From: Tsuneonella sediminis | Lineage (GTDB): Bacteria > Pseudomonadota > Alphaproteobacteria > Sphingomonadales > Sphingomonadaceae | Length of the DNA: 64,000 bases | Assembly: GCF_051912845.1 (NCBI RefSeq) | Contig: NZ_JBNCBU010000003.1 | Span: 124,001-188,000 of the forward strand | Direction of reading: 5' to 3' | Shown here: positions 35,014-44,424 of the stretch, piece by piece | Position numbering within the stretch: position 1 is the first letter of the stretch | How the letters are laid out: the number at the start of each line of letters is the position of its first letter | Made by a program: the position numbers and the translations under genes | Notes under the pieces: generated by a model | The model's input: the letters and a program-made list of their open reading frames with translations, nothing else | Told to the model about the DNA's origin: nothing | The model's database searches: none

Positions 35014-35478
35014 TCACGATGCTGGCGCGGCTTTGAGCGCTTTAGCCAGTTCATCGAGCGCCAAAGGCCAGTTTTCCGCGTGAGCATCGCGCGATTGCCT
35101 CGACACAAAGCCCGAATGCGTCAGCCTGAGCATCGTCGCGTTGCCCTCGGGTTCGAGCACAATCCGCAAGACCGTCTCGGCACCGCCGGTGCCCGCGTCG
35201 GTGCCATTCCCGGTCAGCCAGGTGGTTTCGATCAAGCGGTCCGGGTCGAGTCGCAGGAAGCGCCCGTAATGTGGGTGACGACCCCACTCGTCACGATTGT
35301 AGAAGAACCACGCCCGGCCCTCCCGGGGTTCCATCGACAAGGTGCCCCGTTGCGCGAACCAGAGATCGAAGTCGGTCGTCCACGCTGCGTAGAGGGATGC
35401 CGCGCCCGCAGCGAACATACGCTCCGCTGTTGCAGATAGACAGGACGATCCCAACGCTGGCAGGGGAATGGGCGGCAT
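35014..35478 (-). CDS. SRPBCC/AHSA1-type domain protein
   Basis: A 154-residue small START-like protein. Features of the AHSA1 branch are the LYAAWTTDFDLWFAQ start, a central DPDRLIETTWLTG strand and a C-terminal AENWPLALDELAKAL helix. Such domains form a hydrophobic cavity or act as Hsp90 co-chaperone-like modules; the ligand is unknown. The start is uncertain: ATG 35478 gives the full fold, while ATG 35418 (GGAG close upstream) would trim 20 residues. It often accompanies an ArsR regulator, but none is adjacent here. Confidence 0.75.
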   Translation of the reverse strand: MPPIPLPALGSSCLSATAERMFAAGAASLYAAWTTDFDLWFAQRGTLSMEPREGRAWFFYNRDEWGRHPHYGRFLRLDPDRLIETTWLTGNGTDAGTGGAETVLRIVLEPEGNATMLRLTHSGFVSRQSRDAHAENWPLALDELAKALKAAPAS

Positions 35479-35594
35479 CCGGGAACTCTATCCAGATCTG
35501 AATGCGACGCTACCCTGCAGCCGAGGTCCTGCCCGCATCTTCGTTGACCGGCCGGTTCAGCCAAGGCCGTTCAGCTCCCCGCAGTCGTCCCCGG

Positions 35595-36026
35595 TCAATA
35601 CAGATGCACCGACGAGGGTAGTTTCGGCACCTCGCGACCCGCCAGCTTCGCTTCGACCGCGTGGAGCGCAGAGCGCAGGCTGCGTTCCACGATGGGCTTG
35701 TGCAGACACCCCACCGCGACCGGGCGCCCACTTTCCCCAGGACAGTTGCCAGTGGCGAAAAGCACCGGGATACCCCGTTCGCGCAATTCACGCGCCACCC
35801 GCAATCCGCTTTCGCCCATTGCAAGCTGGATATCGACCAGGGCGAGATCCGGCGGGCTCGTCTCGACTACCTCGATCGCCGACGCGAGGTCGTCGGCATT
35901 CCCGACGGGTAGATATCCCGCTTCCTCGAGCATGAACTCGAGTTCCATGGCAACGAGGGCCTCGTCCTCGACAATCAGGACACGAAGCCCGCTGGGCCCG
36001 GCTTCTCGTGGCGGCGTCGTCCCCAT
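35595..36026 (-). CDS. Single-domain response regulator
   Basis: A 143-residue CheY-like receiver: acidic pair in IVEDEALVAMELE, phospho-accepting aspartate in LVDIQLA near residue 65, and the conserved lysine in LHKPI near residue 110. No output domain is present, so it works through protein contacts. It follows the histidine kinase with 1 base between, and receivers of this type after HisKA_2/HWE kinases are common in Alphaproteobacteria. Confidence 0.9.
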   Translation of the reverse strand: MGTTPPREAGPSGLRVLIVEDEALVAMELEFMLEEAGYLPVGNADDLASAIEVVETSPPDLALVDIQLAMGESGLRVARELRERGIPVLFATGNCPGESGRPVAVGCLHKPIVERSLRSALHAVEAKLAGREVPKLPSSVHLY

Positions 36027-36027
36027 G

Positions 36028-38535
36028 TCAGTCCTTCTCGTGGACCGGGACGGCTATGTCGAACCGCGCGCCCTTTTCGCAGGCCGGAACCGACAACTGC
36101 CCGCGAACCTGCCGGAGGAGCGAGGTCACGATCTTCATTCCGAGACCTCCGGAGCTTGCCGGATCGAACCCTTCGGGCAGGCCGACCCCCTGGTCCTCGA
36201 TCCGTATCGATACATGGTCGCCTTCATCATAAAGCCCGACGAAGACTTCACCGCTTTCTCCGGCGGGGTAGGCGTACTTCATCGTGTTAGTGATCAGCTC
36301 GCTGACCACGAGCGCGAGCGGAACGGCTTGCGCAAGGTCCATGACGATTCCGCGGTCGATTTCGGTGCGAAGCGAGATCCGGTCGCTCGATCCCATCGAC
36401 TGCATCGCCTCGTCGGCAAGGTCAGCGAGATAGTCACCGAAATCGACACGGTCGTGATGGCTTGTCGCATAGAGGCGGTGGTGCATCGAGGCGATTACCG
36501 CCACCCGATTGCGCGCCTCCTGCAGGCTTTTCGCGAGGTCCCCTTCGCCAGCCTTGCGTGCTTGCAACGTCAGCAGCGACGTCACGACCTGCAGGCTGTT
36601 CTTGACCCGGTGATTGACCTCGTGAAGCAGGATGTCCTTCACCTTCAGCGCTTCGGCGAGCTCGGCGGCCCGCTTCTGCTCGTCGGCGATATTGCGGACC
36701 TCGATGATCGTCCCGATCGTTTGCGATGCTTCGTCCCGAATGGGTGAGGCGGTGAAATGGACCGGGTAGAAGGTCCCGTCGCGGTGGACGAAGATCTCCT
36801 CCCCCTCGGTCTGCGCGTTTTCCGGAAAGGCGCGGTCGATGGGGCACTCGTGCAGGGGATAGTGCGAACCGTCCGGCCGGGTGTGATGGATTATGTCGTG
36901 CAGCGCCTTGTCCTGCATCTCGCCGAACGAGTACCCGGTCAGCTCCTCCGCGGCGGAATTGGCATACACGCAGTGCTGTCTCTCATCCATAAGGAAGACG
37001 GCCATGCGGGTGTTGTTGAGGACGGCATCGAACCGCAGGCTGATTTCGCGCAGCGCCTTTTCGGTCTGTTTGCGCTCCTTGATCTCGTCCGTTGCCGCCC
37101 GGAAAAGCCGCGCATTGTCGATTGCCACGGCGGCCTGGGCGGCGATGCCGAGGATCAGACGTTCGTGCCGGTCGGTGAACTGGGCCCTGTCGGGATGACC
37201 GAAGAACAACCCTCCGATGACCTCGCCCGACCGCGACTTCACCGGTACCGCCAGGTAACTCGTGACGGGGAGATGGCCTTCGGGCATTCCCTTGTGGGGC
37301 GCGTTTCGCCCGTAGCGTGCGTCGGCGGTGATGTCGTCCGATCGCACCGGGCCGTCGCCGTCGAACGTGGGGGCGAAGATGTCCGTCTTGCGGGGCATGG
37401 GGAACTGCGCGAACGCCTCACGCTCGACCCCCGAGAGCGTGTAGAGCATGTATGACGCGCCATCGGGATCGGTCACGTTGTAGAAGAAGGCCCCGAACGC
37501 CGCCCCGGTGAGGGCGACTCCTGCGTCGGTGACCTGCTGCACCACCTGCTCGAGATCGAGCTCGCTCGCGATCGCCTCGCCTGTACGGTTCAAGGTCTCG
37601 AGGGTCCGCCGCTCGTCCTCGAGCGCCATCTCGGCACGCTTTCGCTCGATGATCACGGCCGCAGTCCGGATGACGAAATCGACCATCTCGATATCTGCCG
37701 GCAGCGGCTCGCGCGGGTGGCGGTGATACATCGCGAACGTGCCCAGAACCTGGCCGGCCGACGAAAGGATCGGCATCGACCAGCAGGCCAGAAGGCCATG
37801 CGCGAGAGCCAGATCCTTGAAGTCAGACCATTTCGGGTCCGTCCTCACGTCCGAGACGAACACCGGCTCGTGCGTGTAGGCCGCGGTCCCGCACGAACCG
37901 ACCGCCGGGCCGATTGCGATTCCGTCGATGGCATCGTTGTACGCCTTGGGAAGGCTGGGCGCGGCGCCGTGCAGCAGACGCTTGCCTTCATCGTCGAGGA
38001 GCAGGATCGATCCGAGCGTTTCGGACTGGGTTTCCTCCTCGACGGTCCGAAGCAGCATCTCCAGCAGGTCCGCGAGGCTTTCGTCGCGGAAAGCCGCCTC
38101 GAGCATTCTGCTCTGGGCGGCGCGGAACCGTTCGGCGCGCGTGCGTGCGGTGACATCGGTCCCCTGGACGAAGATGCCCGTGACCTTACCCGACACGTCC
38201 TTGATCGGCTGGTTCACGAAATCGACGAAAATCGCGTCGTCACGCCCGTGCAACCGCACCTCGACCGCTTCGCCGACGTATGGCTGCCCCGTCCGGTAGA
38301 CCTCGTCGAGGATGTCGAGAAAACCCTGCTCCACGGCCTCCGGGGCCGCCGCTGCCATGGGTCGTCCGATCAGGTCCCTGTCGCCGATCAGGGCCTTGTA
38401 CGCCGGGTTCACGAGTTCGAACACGTGTTCGGGACCGCGCAGAAGCGCCATGAAACCGGGAGCCTGCTCGAACATTTCCGCCAGGAGACCCGCATTGACC
38501 GCGAGGTCCGCGTGGCGGCCGACTTGCTGATCCAT
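36028..38535 (-). CDS. Multi-sensor HisKA_2 family histidine kinase (PAS-GAF-GAF-PAS)
   Basis: Cytosolic sensor kinase of about 835 residues. In order it has PAS (about 22-145), GAF (170-310), a second GAF (340-500), PAS (520-650), the HisKA_2 dimerisation/phosphoacceptor segment with LLHEVNHRVKNSLQ near residue 660, and a HATPase domain with NTMKYAYP and the DQGVGLP loop. The histidine in EVNHRVKN is the likely phosphorylation site. No membrane span is evident and no LOV or phytochrome cysteine motif stands out. ATG 38535 is chosen; GGAGG lies about 13 bases upstream. It is paired with the receiver gene immediately downstream. Confidence 0.88.
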   Translation of the reverse strand: MDQQVGRHADLAVNAGLLAEMFEQAPGFMALLRGPEHVFELVNPAYKALIGDRDLIGRPMAAAAPEAVEQGFLDILDEVYRTGQPYVGEAVEVRLHGRDDAIFVDFVNQPIKDVSGKVTGIFVQGTDVTARTRAERFRAAQSRMLEAAFRDESLADLLEMLLRTVEEETQSETLGSILLLDDEGKRLLHGAAPSLPKAYNDAIDGIAIGPAVGSCGTAAYTHEPVFVSDVRTDPKWSDFKDLALAHGLLACWSMPILSSAGQVLGTFAMYHRHPREPLPADIEMVDFVIRTAAVIIERKRAEMALEDERRTLETLNRTGEAIASELDLEQVVQQVTDAGVALTGAAFGAFFYNVTDPDGASYMLYTLSGVEREAFAQFPMPRKTDIFAPTFDGDGPVRSDDITADARYGRNAPHKGMPEGHLPVTSYLAVPVKSRSGEVIGGLFFGHPDRAQFTDRHERLILGIAAQAAVAIDNARLFRAATDEIKERKQTEKALREISLRFDAVLNNTRMAVFLMDERQHCVYANSAAEELTGYSFGEMQDKALHDIIHHTRPDGSHYPLHECPIDRAFPENAQTEGEEIFVHRDGTFYPVHFTASPIRDEASQTIGTIIEVRNIADEQKRAAELAEALKVKDILLHEVNHRVKNSLQVVTSLLTLQARKAGEGDLAKSLQEARNRVAVIASMHHRLYATSHHDRVDFGDYLADLADEAMQSMGSSDRISLRTEIDRGIVMDLAQAVPLALVVSELITNTMKYAYPAGESGEVFVGLYDEGDHVSIRIEDQGVGLPEGFDPASSGGLGMKIVTSLLRQVRGQLSVPACEKGARFDIAVPVHEKD

Positions 38536-38742
38536 GTCCGACGAAATTCCTCCCCGAGCCGAGGCCTGCCGGGCGTATGACAGGCGCGGCAATATCTTAT
38601 TGGCGGACCCGATGCCCGCATGAGCGTCCTCGATCCGACCGAGGGAACCTCGGTCACGCAATGAATCGGCACGCGTTGGGTTCCCGGCATAGCCGGAAAA
38701 GAGACCGGGATTCCGGAAGCCTGCAGGCTGCGCTGGGCGCGA

Positions 38743-40080
38743 CTATTCTATCCGGCGGGCTCCAGGCCCACGATCGGGGGTCTCTGGGCGCGCAGGGCCG
38801 GCGATCCGCCAGATGGTGTTGGAAACGTCGTCCGCCACGAACAGCGCGCGCCGCTCGGGGTCGAAGAGCACGCCGACCGGGCGCCCACGCGCGTGACCGT
38901 CCTTGAGAAATCCGGTGGCAATGTCGATCGGCTTGCCCGCAGGCCGGCCACCGCGGAAGGGGACGAAGACCACCTTGTATCCCGAGGGATCGCTTCGGTT
39001 CCAGCTTCCGTGCTGGCCCACGAAGGCGCCATTCACGAAGGGTCCGCCCAATCCGCCATCGACCGCGAAATCGAGGCCGAGGGCGGCGACGTGCGAGCCT
39101 AGGGCGTAATCGGGGATGACCGCCTTGCGCACCAGATCGGGCCGCTGCGGCCGGATGCGCGGATCGACGTGCTGGCCGTAATAGCTATAAGGCCATCCGT
39201 AGAAGGCACCCTCGCGCACCGAGGTCAGATAGTCCGGCACGAGCTGCGGACCGAGTTCGTCGCGTTCGTTCACCACCGTCCACAACTGTCCGGTCGAAGG
39301 ATGAAAGGCGAGCGCCGTGGGGTTGCGCAGACCCGAGGCAAATATGCGGCTTGCGCCGGTTTCGCGGTCGATCTCCCAGACGACGGCGCGATCTTCCTCC
39401 ACCTCCATGCCGCGCTCGCCGACGTTGCTGTTGGATCCGATGCCGACATAGAGCCTGGAGCCATCCGGGCTGGCGGTCATCGCCTTGGTCCAGTGATGGT
39501 TGATCACCGCCGGCAACGCGGTCAACTCGGTGGCGGGCGCGGTTATCCTTGTCGCGCCGTTTGTATAGGGAAAACTGACGAGGTTGCCCTGGTTGGCAAC
39601 GTAGATCGTGTTGTCGACGAACGCGAGGCCGTAGGGCGCGTCGAGCCCGTCGATAAAGGTCGTCTGCAGGTCGGTCCGGCCGTCGCCGTCGATATCGCGC
39701 AGAAGCGTGATGCGATCGCCGCCTTTCACCGAACTCTTGCCCCGTTTCTTGATCAGGCCGGCAATCACGTCCTTGGGCCGCACCTTCGGTGCATGTCCTC
39801 CCGATCCTTCCGCTACGAGCAGGTCGCCGTTGGGCAACAGAAGCATCTGCCGGGGGATGCTCAGGTCCTTGGCGACCGGTGTGATCGTAAACCCCGCTGG
39901 CACCGTCGGAAGATCGCCCCCCCAGCTTGCCGGCGTCGGGATTTCCATTGCCGGGACCAGTGAATCGTTCTGTTCAGGAAGTTGCGGGGTGGCGCCCGTC
40001 TGGTCGAGCGCGGGGTCGCTTTCGACCTGGCACGCCGCGAGGGCGAGGATGAGCGGGAAGAGAAGGGATAGCCGGTTCAT
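38743..40080 (-). CDS. PQQ-dependent sugar dehydrogenase-type lipoprotein
   Basis: A 445-residue six-bladed beta-propeller of the soluble glucose/sorbosone dehydrogenase family, which oxidises aldoses or related sugars with pyrroloquinoline quinone. It begins with a lipoprotein signal ending LALAAC, so it is membrane-anchored in the periplasm. Blade segments such as NGDLLVAEG, APYGLAFVDNTIYVAN and GLRNPTALAFHP are visible. It is the last gene of the minus-strand oxidase cluster and overlaps the DUF2231 gene by 4 bases, suggesting it feeds electrons to the caa3 oxidase through cytochrome c. No pqq synthesis genes are in the window. Confidence 0.83.
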   Translation of the reverse strand: MNRLSLLFPLILALAACQVESDPALDQTGATPQLPEQNDSLVPAMEIPTPASWGGDLPTVPAGFTITPVAKDLSIPRQMLLLPNGDLLVAEGSGGHAPKVRPKDVIAGLIKKRGKSSVKGGDRITLLRDIDGDGRTDLQTTFIDGLDAPYGLAFVDNTIYVANQGNLVSFPYTNGATRITAPATELTALPAVINHHWTKAMTASPDGSRLYVGIGSNSNVGERGMEVEEDRAVVWEIDRETGASRIFASGLRNPTALAFHPSTGQLWTVVNERDELGPQLVPDYLTSVREGAFYGWPYSYYGQHVDPRIRPQRPDLVRKAVIPDYALGSHVAALGLDFAVDGGLGGPFVNGAFVGQHGSWNRSDPSGYKVVFVPFRGGRPAGKPIDIATGFLKDGHARGRPVGVLFDPERRALFVADDVSNTIWRIAGPARPETPDRGPGARRIE

Positions 40081-40514
40081 GCGCGGTTCTCCGGGTGGAT
40101 CGTGCCCGAATAGGCGATGAGAGCGGCCACAAGGGCGAGCACGGTGCACGCGATCGACATCACGAGGCCGGCGGTCCCGACGGAGTGCCAGCCGTCGCGT
40201 GCGTGGTGGAATGCATTGACGACGCCGATTACGAACATCGCGGCGATCACTACAAGGTAGAGAAAACCTCTACCTCTGGCGTGTCTCGCCCGTCCGAGAA
40301 ACAGGCCGAGCGCCGCCCAGGCGAGCACAAGGCCGGCGAAAAAATCGGCGCCGGCGATCAGCCACGACGAGAAGTTGGACCACTGGATCACGGCCGTGTT
40401 GAGATAGGTGATGTCGGCTAGCAACGCCGAAGGATAAAGGGCGACGGGGAACGCCAGCAGTATGGCATGCAAGGGGTTCGTGAATGCGCGCGCTCGATCG
40501 ATTGTCGCATTCAT
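40077..40514 (-). CDS. DUF2231-type four-span membrane protein
   Basis: A 145-residue membrane protein with the NPLHAILLAFPVALYPSALLAD start typical of DUF2231 (b-type-cytochrome-like proteins found beside oxidases). Conserved histidines (H17, and NAFHHARDGWH in the loop before the last span) could bind a metal or heme, but function is unknown. AGGAGA lies 7 bases upstream of the ATG at 40514. It overlaps the sugar dehydrogenase gene. Confidence 0.78.
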   Translation of the reverse strand: MNATIDRARAFTNPLHAILLAFPVALYPSALLADITYLNTAVIQWSNFSSWLIAGADFFAGLVLAWAALGLFLGRARHARGRGFLYLVVIAAMFVIGVVNAFHHARDGWHSVGTAGLVMSIACTVLALVAALIAYSGTIHPENRA

Positions 40515-40584
40515 CGGCAGTTCTCCTGGCTTTCGGACGTCGCGTCCATTTTTAATCCGCGAACGCCGGAAAAGTGCCGAGATT

Positions 40585-40881
40585 CTATCCGACGATTGCC
40601 GGAAAGGTACCGAACGCCATCGCGGCGGCTGCAAGGCCCGCAGCGGCAACGCCGATCGCGCCGCCCTCGACGCGGTAGCGGATGAGGGCGACGGTCAGCG
40701 CAGCGATCCCGGCGACAAGCGCGCCGCCCGTAATCCATCGCGCGATTGCGAGCCCGGGGAACACCAGCGCAGCCCCGTACGACACGGCAAAATGCAGCGC
40801 CCAGACCGTAAAGGCGAAAACGAGCATGCGGTACACCGCGGGATGCTCGATTGATGGTCCCTGCTCAGGCACCGGAGACAA
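40585..40881 (-). CDS. Small three-span membrane protein of the oxidase cluster
   Basis: A 98-residue hydrophobic protein with three predicted helices (about residues 18-42, 45-66 and 72-95). Its start overlaps the end of the CoxA-CoxC gene (TTG 40881 or GTG 40872), showing translational coupling. I do not recognise the family; by position it may be a minor oxidase subunit such as subunit IV. Confidence 0.65.
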   Translation of the reverse strand: MSPVPEQGPSIEHPAVYRMLVFAFTVWALHFAVSYGAALVFPGLAIARWITGGALVAGIAALTVALIRYRVEGGAIGVAAAGLAAAAMAFGTFPAIVG

Positions 40882-43402
40882 CTCTCGGTACGATCGTGAA
40901 TACCATCCCCTGAAGCGCGCAGAACGCCACGAACCGGCCGACGATGTCCATCGTGACGTTGGTCGGGGTGGTCAGGATCCCCCGCGCTTCGCGCAGTGCG
41001 AGATATGTCGCCATCACCACTGCAAGAACGACTACCTGAGCCTGGAGGACTGCCAGCATGAAAACCATTGCACCCACGCCGCTCGTGGTCGGCTCGAGCC
41101 CCGTACCCCGCCATCCGGAAACGTCGAGCCACAGCGCTGCGACCAGGAATGCGACCGCGGCTGCCTCGATCATCCACGGCAGGTCGCCCGGCTGCCGCCC
41201 GCTTCGCTTCGCGAGGACCCTGCGTCCTCCCCATGCGCCGAGGAGGGCAAAGGCTTCCAGCGCCACGATGATCGCCGTGCCGCCAGTCGGAGGGGCGGCG
41301 AGCCGCGTCCCGGAATCGAGACCGAAGAGGTAGAAGTAGGCGAACAGCGCCATGAACCCGATCATGCCGATAACGACCATCAGCGTATTGAGTGCCCACC
41401 AGCCGTGGCTGCTGGGGCCCGTGATCGCGATGGGAACCTCGATGCCCGCACCGATCTCGGCCGTTTCCTGTTCCAGCGGCCTGTCTGTCTCCCACAGCCA
41501 GCGAAGCGTCGCAACGATCGCAATGACTCCGCAAAAGACGGCGAACGGGTAGGCCTGGACTGTCAGCGACAGAAAGAAGCCAGCGGTGAACACGGCCGCG
41601 GCCAAGGGCCAGCCCGATGGTCCCGGCATGATCTGGACGTATTGGGGCTCGGCGAGGATCGGCGAGGTGATGAGCGTTTCTCGTCGACCAGTCGCTGATC
41701 TTGGCAAGAAGTACCGCCCCTCCTCGACCTCGCGCGAAATTTCGGGCCGATCCCACAACGGCTCGCGTGACTTTACCAGCGGGATCGAGCGGGTCGAGTA
41801 GAGGCCCGTCGGCAGCCACTCGAGCGTGCCTCCGCCATAGATGTTGCCCGCATCGTCATCGACGGTGAACCGGAACCGCCGCGCGCAGTCTATCAGGAAC
41901 AGCAGCACGCCCGCCGCGATGACGAAGGCGCCGACGGTCGACACGAGGTTGAGGAGGTCGAGGTCGCGGCCTGGCAAGTATGTGTAGACCCGCCGGGGCA
42001 TGCCCATCAGGCCGGTCAGATGCATCGGCAGGAAGGTGATGTGAAGCCCCGAGAACATCAGCCAGAACACCCACTTGCCGACACGTTCCGACAGCGCGCG
42101 GCTGCTGGTCATCCCGTGCCAGTGGTAGAACGCGGCGAACATCGGGAAGACCATCCCGCCGATCAGGACGTAGTGCAGGTGCGCGACGACGAAATAGGTA
42201 TCGTGCGCCTGCCAGTCGAACGGAACCATGCCCAGCATGACCCCGGTCAGGCCGCCCATCGTGAAAACCAGCACGCTGCCGACGACGAAAAGCGACGGCG
42301 TGTTCCAGCGGATCTTCCCGCTGGCCAGTGTGGCGATCCACGCGAAGACCTGGATACCGGCGGGCAGGCTCACCGCCATGCTCGCGGCCGAGAAATAGCC
42401 CGCCGAAACGCGCGGCATATCGGTGGTGAACATGTGGTGCGCCCACACCCCGAAGCTGATGAACCCGGTGGCAACGAGGGCCAGCACGTTGAGCCGGTAT
42501 CCGACAAGCTCGGTCCGGGCGACCGCGGTGACCATCATGCTCATCAGCCCGGCGGCGGGAATGAAGATGATGTAGACTTCCGGATGGCCGAAGAACCAGA
42601 ACAGGTGCTGCCACAGCATCGGGTCGCCTCCGCGCGTGGCGTCGAAGAACGGCCAGTTGAAGGCGCGCTCGATTTCCAGGAGCATCGTGCACAGGATCAC
42701 GCTGGGGAAAGCGACGACGATCATGACCGCGAACACCAGCATCGCCCAGGCGAACATCGGCATCCGGTCGAGCGTCATGCCCGGCGCACGGGTGCGCATG
42801 ACGCCCACGATGATCTCGATCGCGCCGGCGATGGCGGAGATCTCGATGAAACCTATGCCGAGCAGCCAGAAATCGGCGTTGATATCGGGGCTGAAGGCGA
42901 TGCTGGTCAGCGGGGGGTACATGAACCACCCCCCGTCGGGCGCGAGGCCGACGAAGAGCGACAGGAAGAACATCGTGCCGCCGACGAAATAGGCCCAGAA
43001 GGCATAGGCCGAGAGGCGCGGGAAGGGCAGGTCGCGTGCGGCGAGCATCTGCGGCAGCAGCATGATCCCGATCGCCTCGACCATGGGTACCGCGAACAGG
43101 AACATCATCACCGTGCCGTGCATGGTGAAGAACTGGTTGTAGGTATCGACGCCGAGGAAGTCCTGCATCGGGGCGGCGAGCTGGACCCGCATGCCGAGCG
43201 CGAGGATGCCCGCCGCGATGAAAAATCCGAATGCCGTAACGACGTACCAGAACCCGACGTAGTTGTTGTTCACTGCCGTCAGGCGCCGCCAGCCAGCGGG
43301 CGCGGCCCATATCCGCTCGAGTTCGCGGACCTCGCTGTCGGGCCGTTTCTCGGTCGGAAAACGATCGTAGAGCGCGTGGTCGAACCCGGTTTCGGACTTC
43401 AC
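40865..43402 (-). CDS. ctaD: Cytochrome c oxidase subunit I-III fusion (CoxA-CoxC)
   Basis: Catalytic subunit of a heme-copper oxidase fused to subunit III, 845 residues. Subunit I (about 1-560) has the CuB/heme motifs: TMHGTVMMF near residue 90, GHPEVYIIF with the D-channel glutamate and cross-linked tyrosine, HHMFTTDM, and the heme-ligand region HYVLIGG. The GHPE glutamate puts it in the A1 type. A C-terminal module (about 600-845) with five further spans corresponds to subunit III. GTG at 43402 overlaps the coxB stop (GTGA). Such I-III fusions occur in caa3-type oxidases. Confidence 0.92.
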   Translation of the reverse strand: MKSETGFDHALYDRFPTEKRPDSEVRELERIWAAPAGWRRLTAVNNNYVGFWYVVTAFGFFIAAGILALGMRVQLAAPMQDFLGVDTYNQFFTMHGTVMMFLFAVPMVEAIGIMLLPQMLAARDLPFPRLSAYAFWAYFVGGTMFFLSLFVGLAPDGGWFMYPPLTSIAFSPDINADFWLLGIGFIEISAIAGAIEIIVGVMRTRAPGMTLDRMPMFAWAMLVFAVMIVVAFPSVILCTMLLEIERAFNWPFFDATRGGDPMLWQHLFWFFGHPEVYIIFIPAAGLMSMMVTAVARTELVGYRLNVLALVATGFISFGVWAHHMFTTDMPRVSAGYFSAASMAVSLPAGIQVFAWIATLASGKIRWNTPSLFVVGSVLVFTMGGLTGVMLGMVPFDWQAHDTYFVVAHLHYVLIGGMVFPMFAAFYHWHGMTSSRALSERVGKWVFWLMFSGLHITFLPMHLTGLMGMPRRVYTYLPGRDLDLLNLVSTVGAFVIAAGVLLFLIDCARRFRFTVDDDAGNIYGGGTLEWLPTGLYSTRSIPLVKSREPLWDRPEISREVEEGRYFLPRSATGRRETLITSPILAEPQYVQIMPGPSGWPLAAAVFTAGFFLSLTVQAYPFAVFCGVIAIVATLRWLWETDRPLEQETAEIGAGIEVPIAITGPSSHGWWALNTLMVVIGMIGFMALFAYFYLFGLDSGTRLAAPPTGGTAIIVALEAFALLGAWGGRRVLAKRSGRQPGDLPWMIEAAAVAFLVAALWLDVSGWRGTGLEPTTSGVGAMVFMLAVLQAQVVVLAVVMATYLALREARGILTTPTNVTMDIVGRFVAFCALQGMVFTIVPRVVSGA

Positions 43403-44424
43403 TTCTGCGCTTCCAGAAATGCCGCGATATGGTCGAGCTCGTCCGCGGACAGCATGTCGTAACTTGGCATGCGGTTGCCCGGCTTGATCGACTGGCTGTC
43501 GCCGATCCAGCCGATCATCGTTCCGCGATGGTTGGGAAGGATGCCAGCGCCCAGTGTCCGGCGCGAACCGACATGCGTGAGGTCGGGCCCGGCGAGGCCG
43601 GTTGCCTCGGTGCCCGCGATCCGGTGGCAGGCTGCGCAGCCGCTATCCATGAACAGGGCTCTGCCGGATGCTATCGCGATCGCTTCGCCTGCGGAGCCCG
43701 GTTTCGGCACCGCCGCAGCGGAGAGCCCTGCCGGCTCGTCCTGCGAAGTGACGCCCGGTCCGACTGCCTCCGATCGACCATTCCGCGCAGCGAACCAACG
43801 CTGAAAACCGTCCTCTTCGTGTACGACGGCGACGAAGCCCATCAGCGCATGCTGGCCGCCGCAGTATTCGGCGCAGACACCGCCGAATTCGCCTGCACGA
43901 TCCGCCTCGATGCGCAGCAGCGTGCGGCGGCCGGGGATCATGTCCTTCTTGCCCGACAGATGCGGGACCCAGAAGCTGTGGATCACGTCGGCGGATTCAA
44001 GTTCGAGCACGACCGGCACGCCGACCGGAACGTGGATTTCGTTTGCATCCTCCATCACGACTGCGCCCGAGGGATCGAGATACTGGACGCGGAACCACCA
44101 CATTTCCCCGGTCACGCGGATCCGCATCTCGTCGCCGCGGATCGGCTCGGTCAGGCTGGCGGTAAGCGTCAGTCCCCACACCAGAAGCGCGGTGAGGACC
44201 ACGCCGGGGAAGGCAACGCCTGCGATCCAGACGGCGCGTTCGCCGCCGAGCCTAGCCTTCCAGCGTGGCGGTCCCTTGATGGCGACCAACAGCGCGGCTG
44301 CCACCACTGCCGTGACGACGAGGCCGAGGCCGAACAGCGACCACGCCAGTGTCGTGACCTTCTCCGCGTAGGGTCCTGCCGGATCGAGAACCGGCGGCGG
44401 CCACCCCCAGAGCGCCTCAATCAT
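43399..44424 (-). CDS. coxB: Cytochrome c oxidase subunit II with fused cytochrome c domain
   Basis: A 341-residue caa3-type subunit II. Two membrane helices (about residues 20-45 and 65-90) precede the CuA cupredoxin domain with CAEYCGGQHALM (Cys-x3-Cys-x3-His-x2-Met) and a C-terminal cytochrome c domain with CAACH near residue 255 and a distal methionine in NRMPSYDML. Electrons thus enter via the attached heme c, then CuA. ATG 44424 overlaps the upstream cytochrome gene by 8 bases. Confidence 0.93.
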   Translation of the reverse strand: MIEALWGWPPPVLDPAGPYAEKVTTLAWSLFGLGLVVTAVVAAALLVAIKGPPRWKARLGGERAVWIAGVAFPGVVLTALLVWGLTLTASLTEPIRGDEMRIRVTGEMWWFRVQYLDPSGAVVMEDANEIHVPVGVPVVLELESADVIHSFWVPHLSGKKDMIPGRRTLLRIEADRAGEFGGVCAEYCGGQHALMGFVAVVHEEDGFQRWFAARNGRSEAVGPGVTSQDEPAGLSAAAVPKPGSAGEAIAIASGRALFMDSGCAACHRIAGTEATGLAGPDLTHVGSRRTLGAGILPNHRGTMIGWIGDSQSIKPGNRMPSYDMLSADELDHIAAFLEAQK

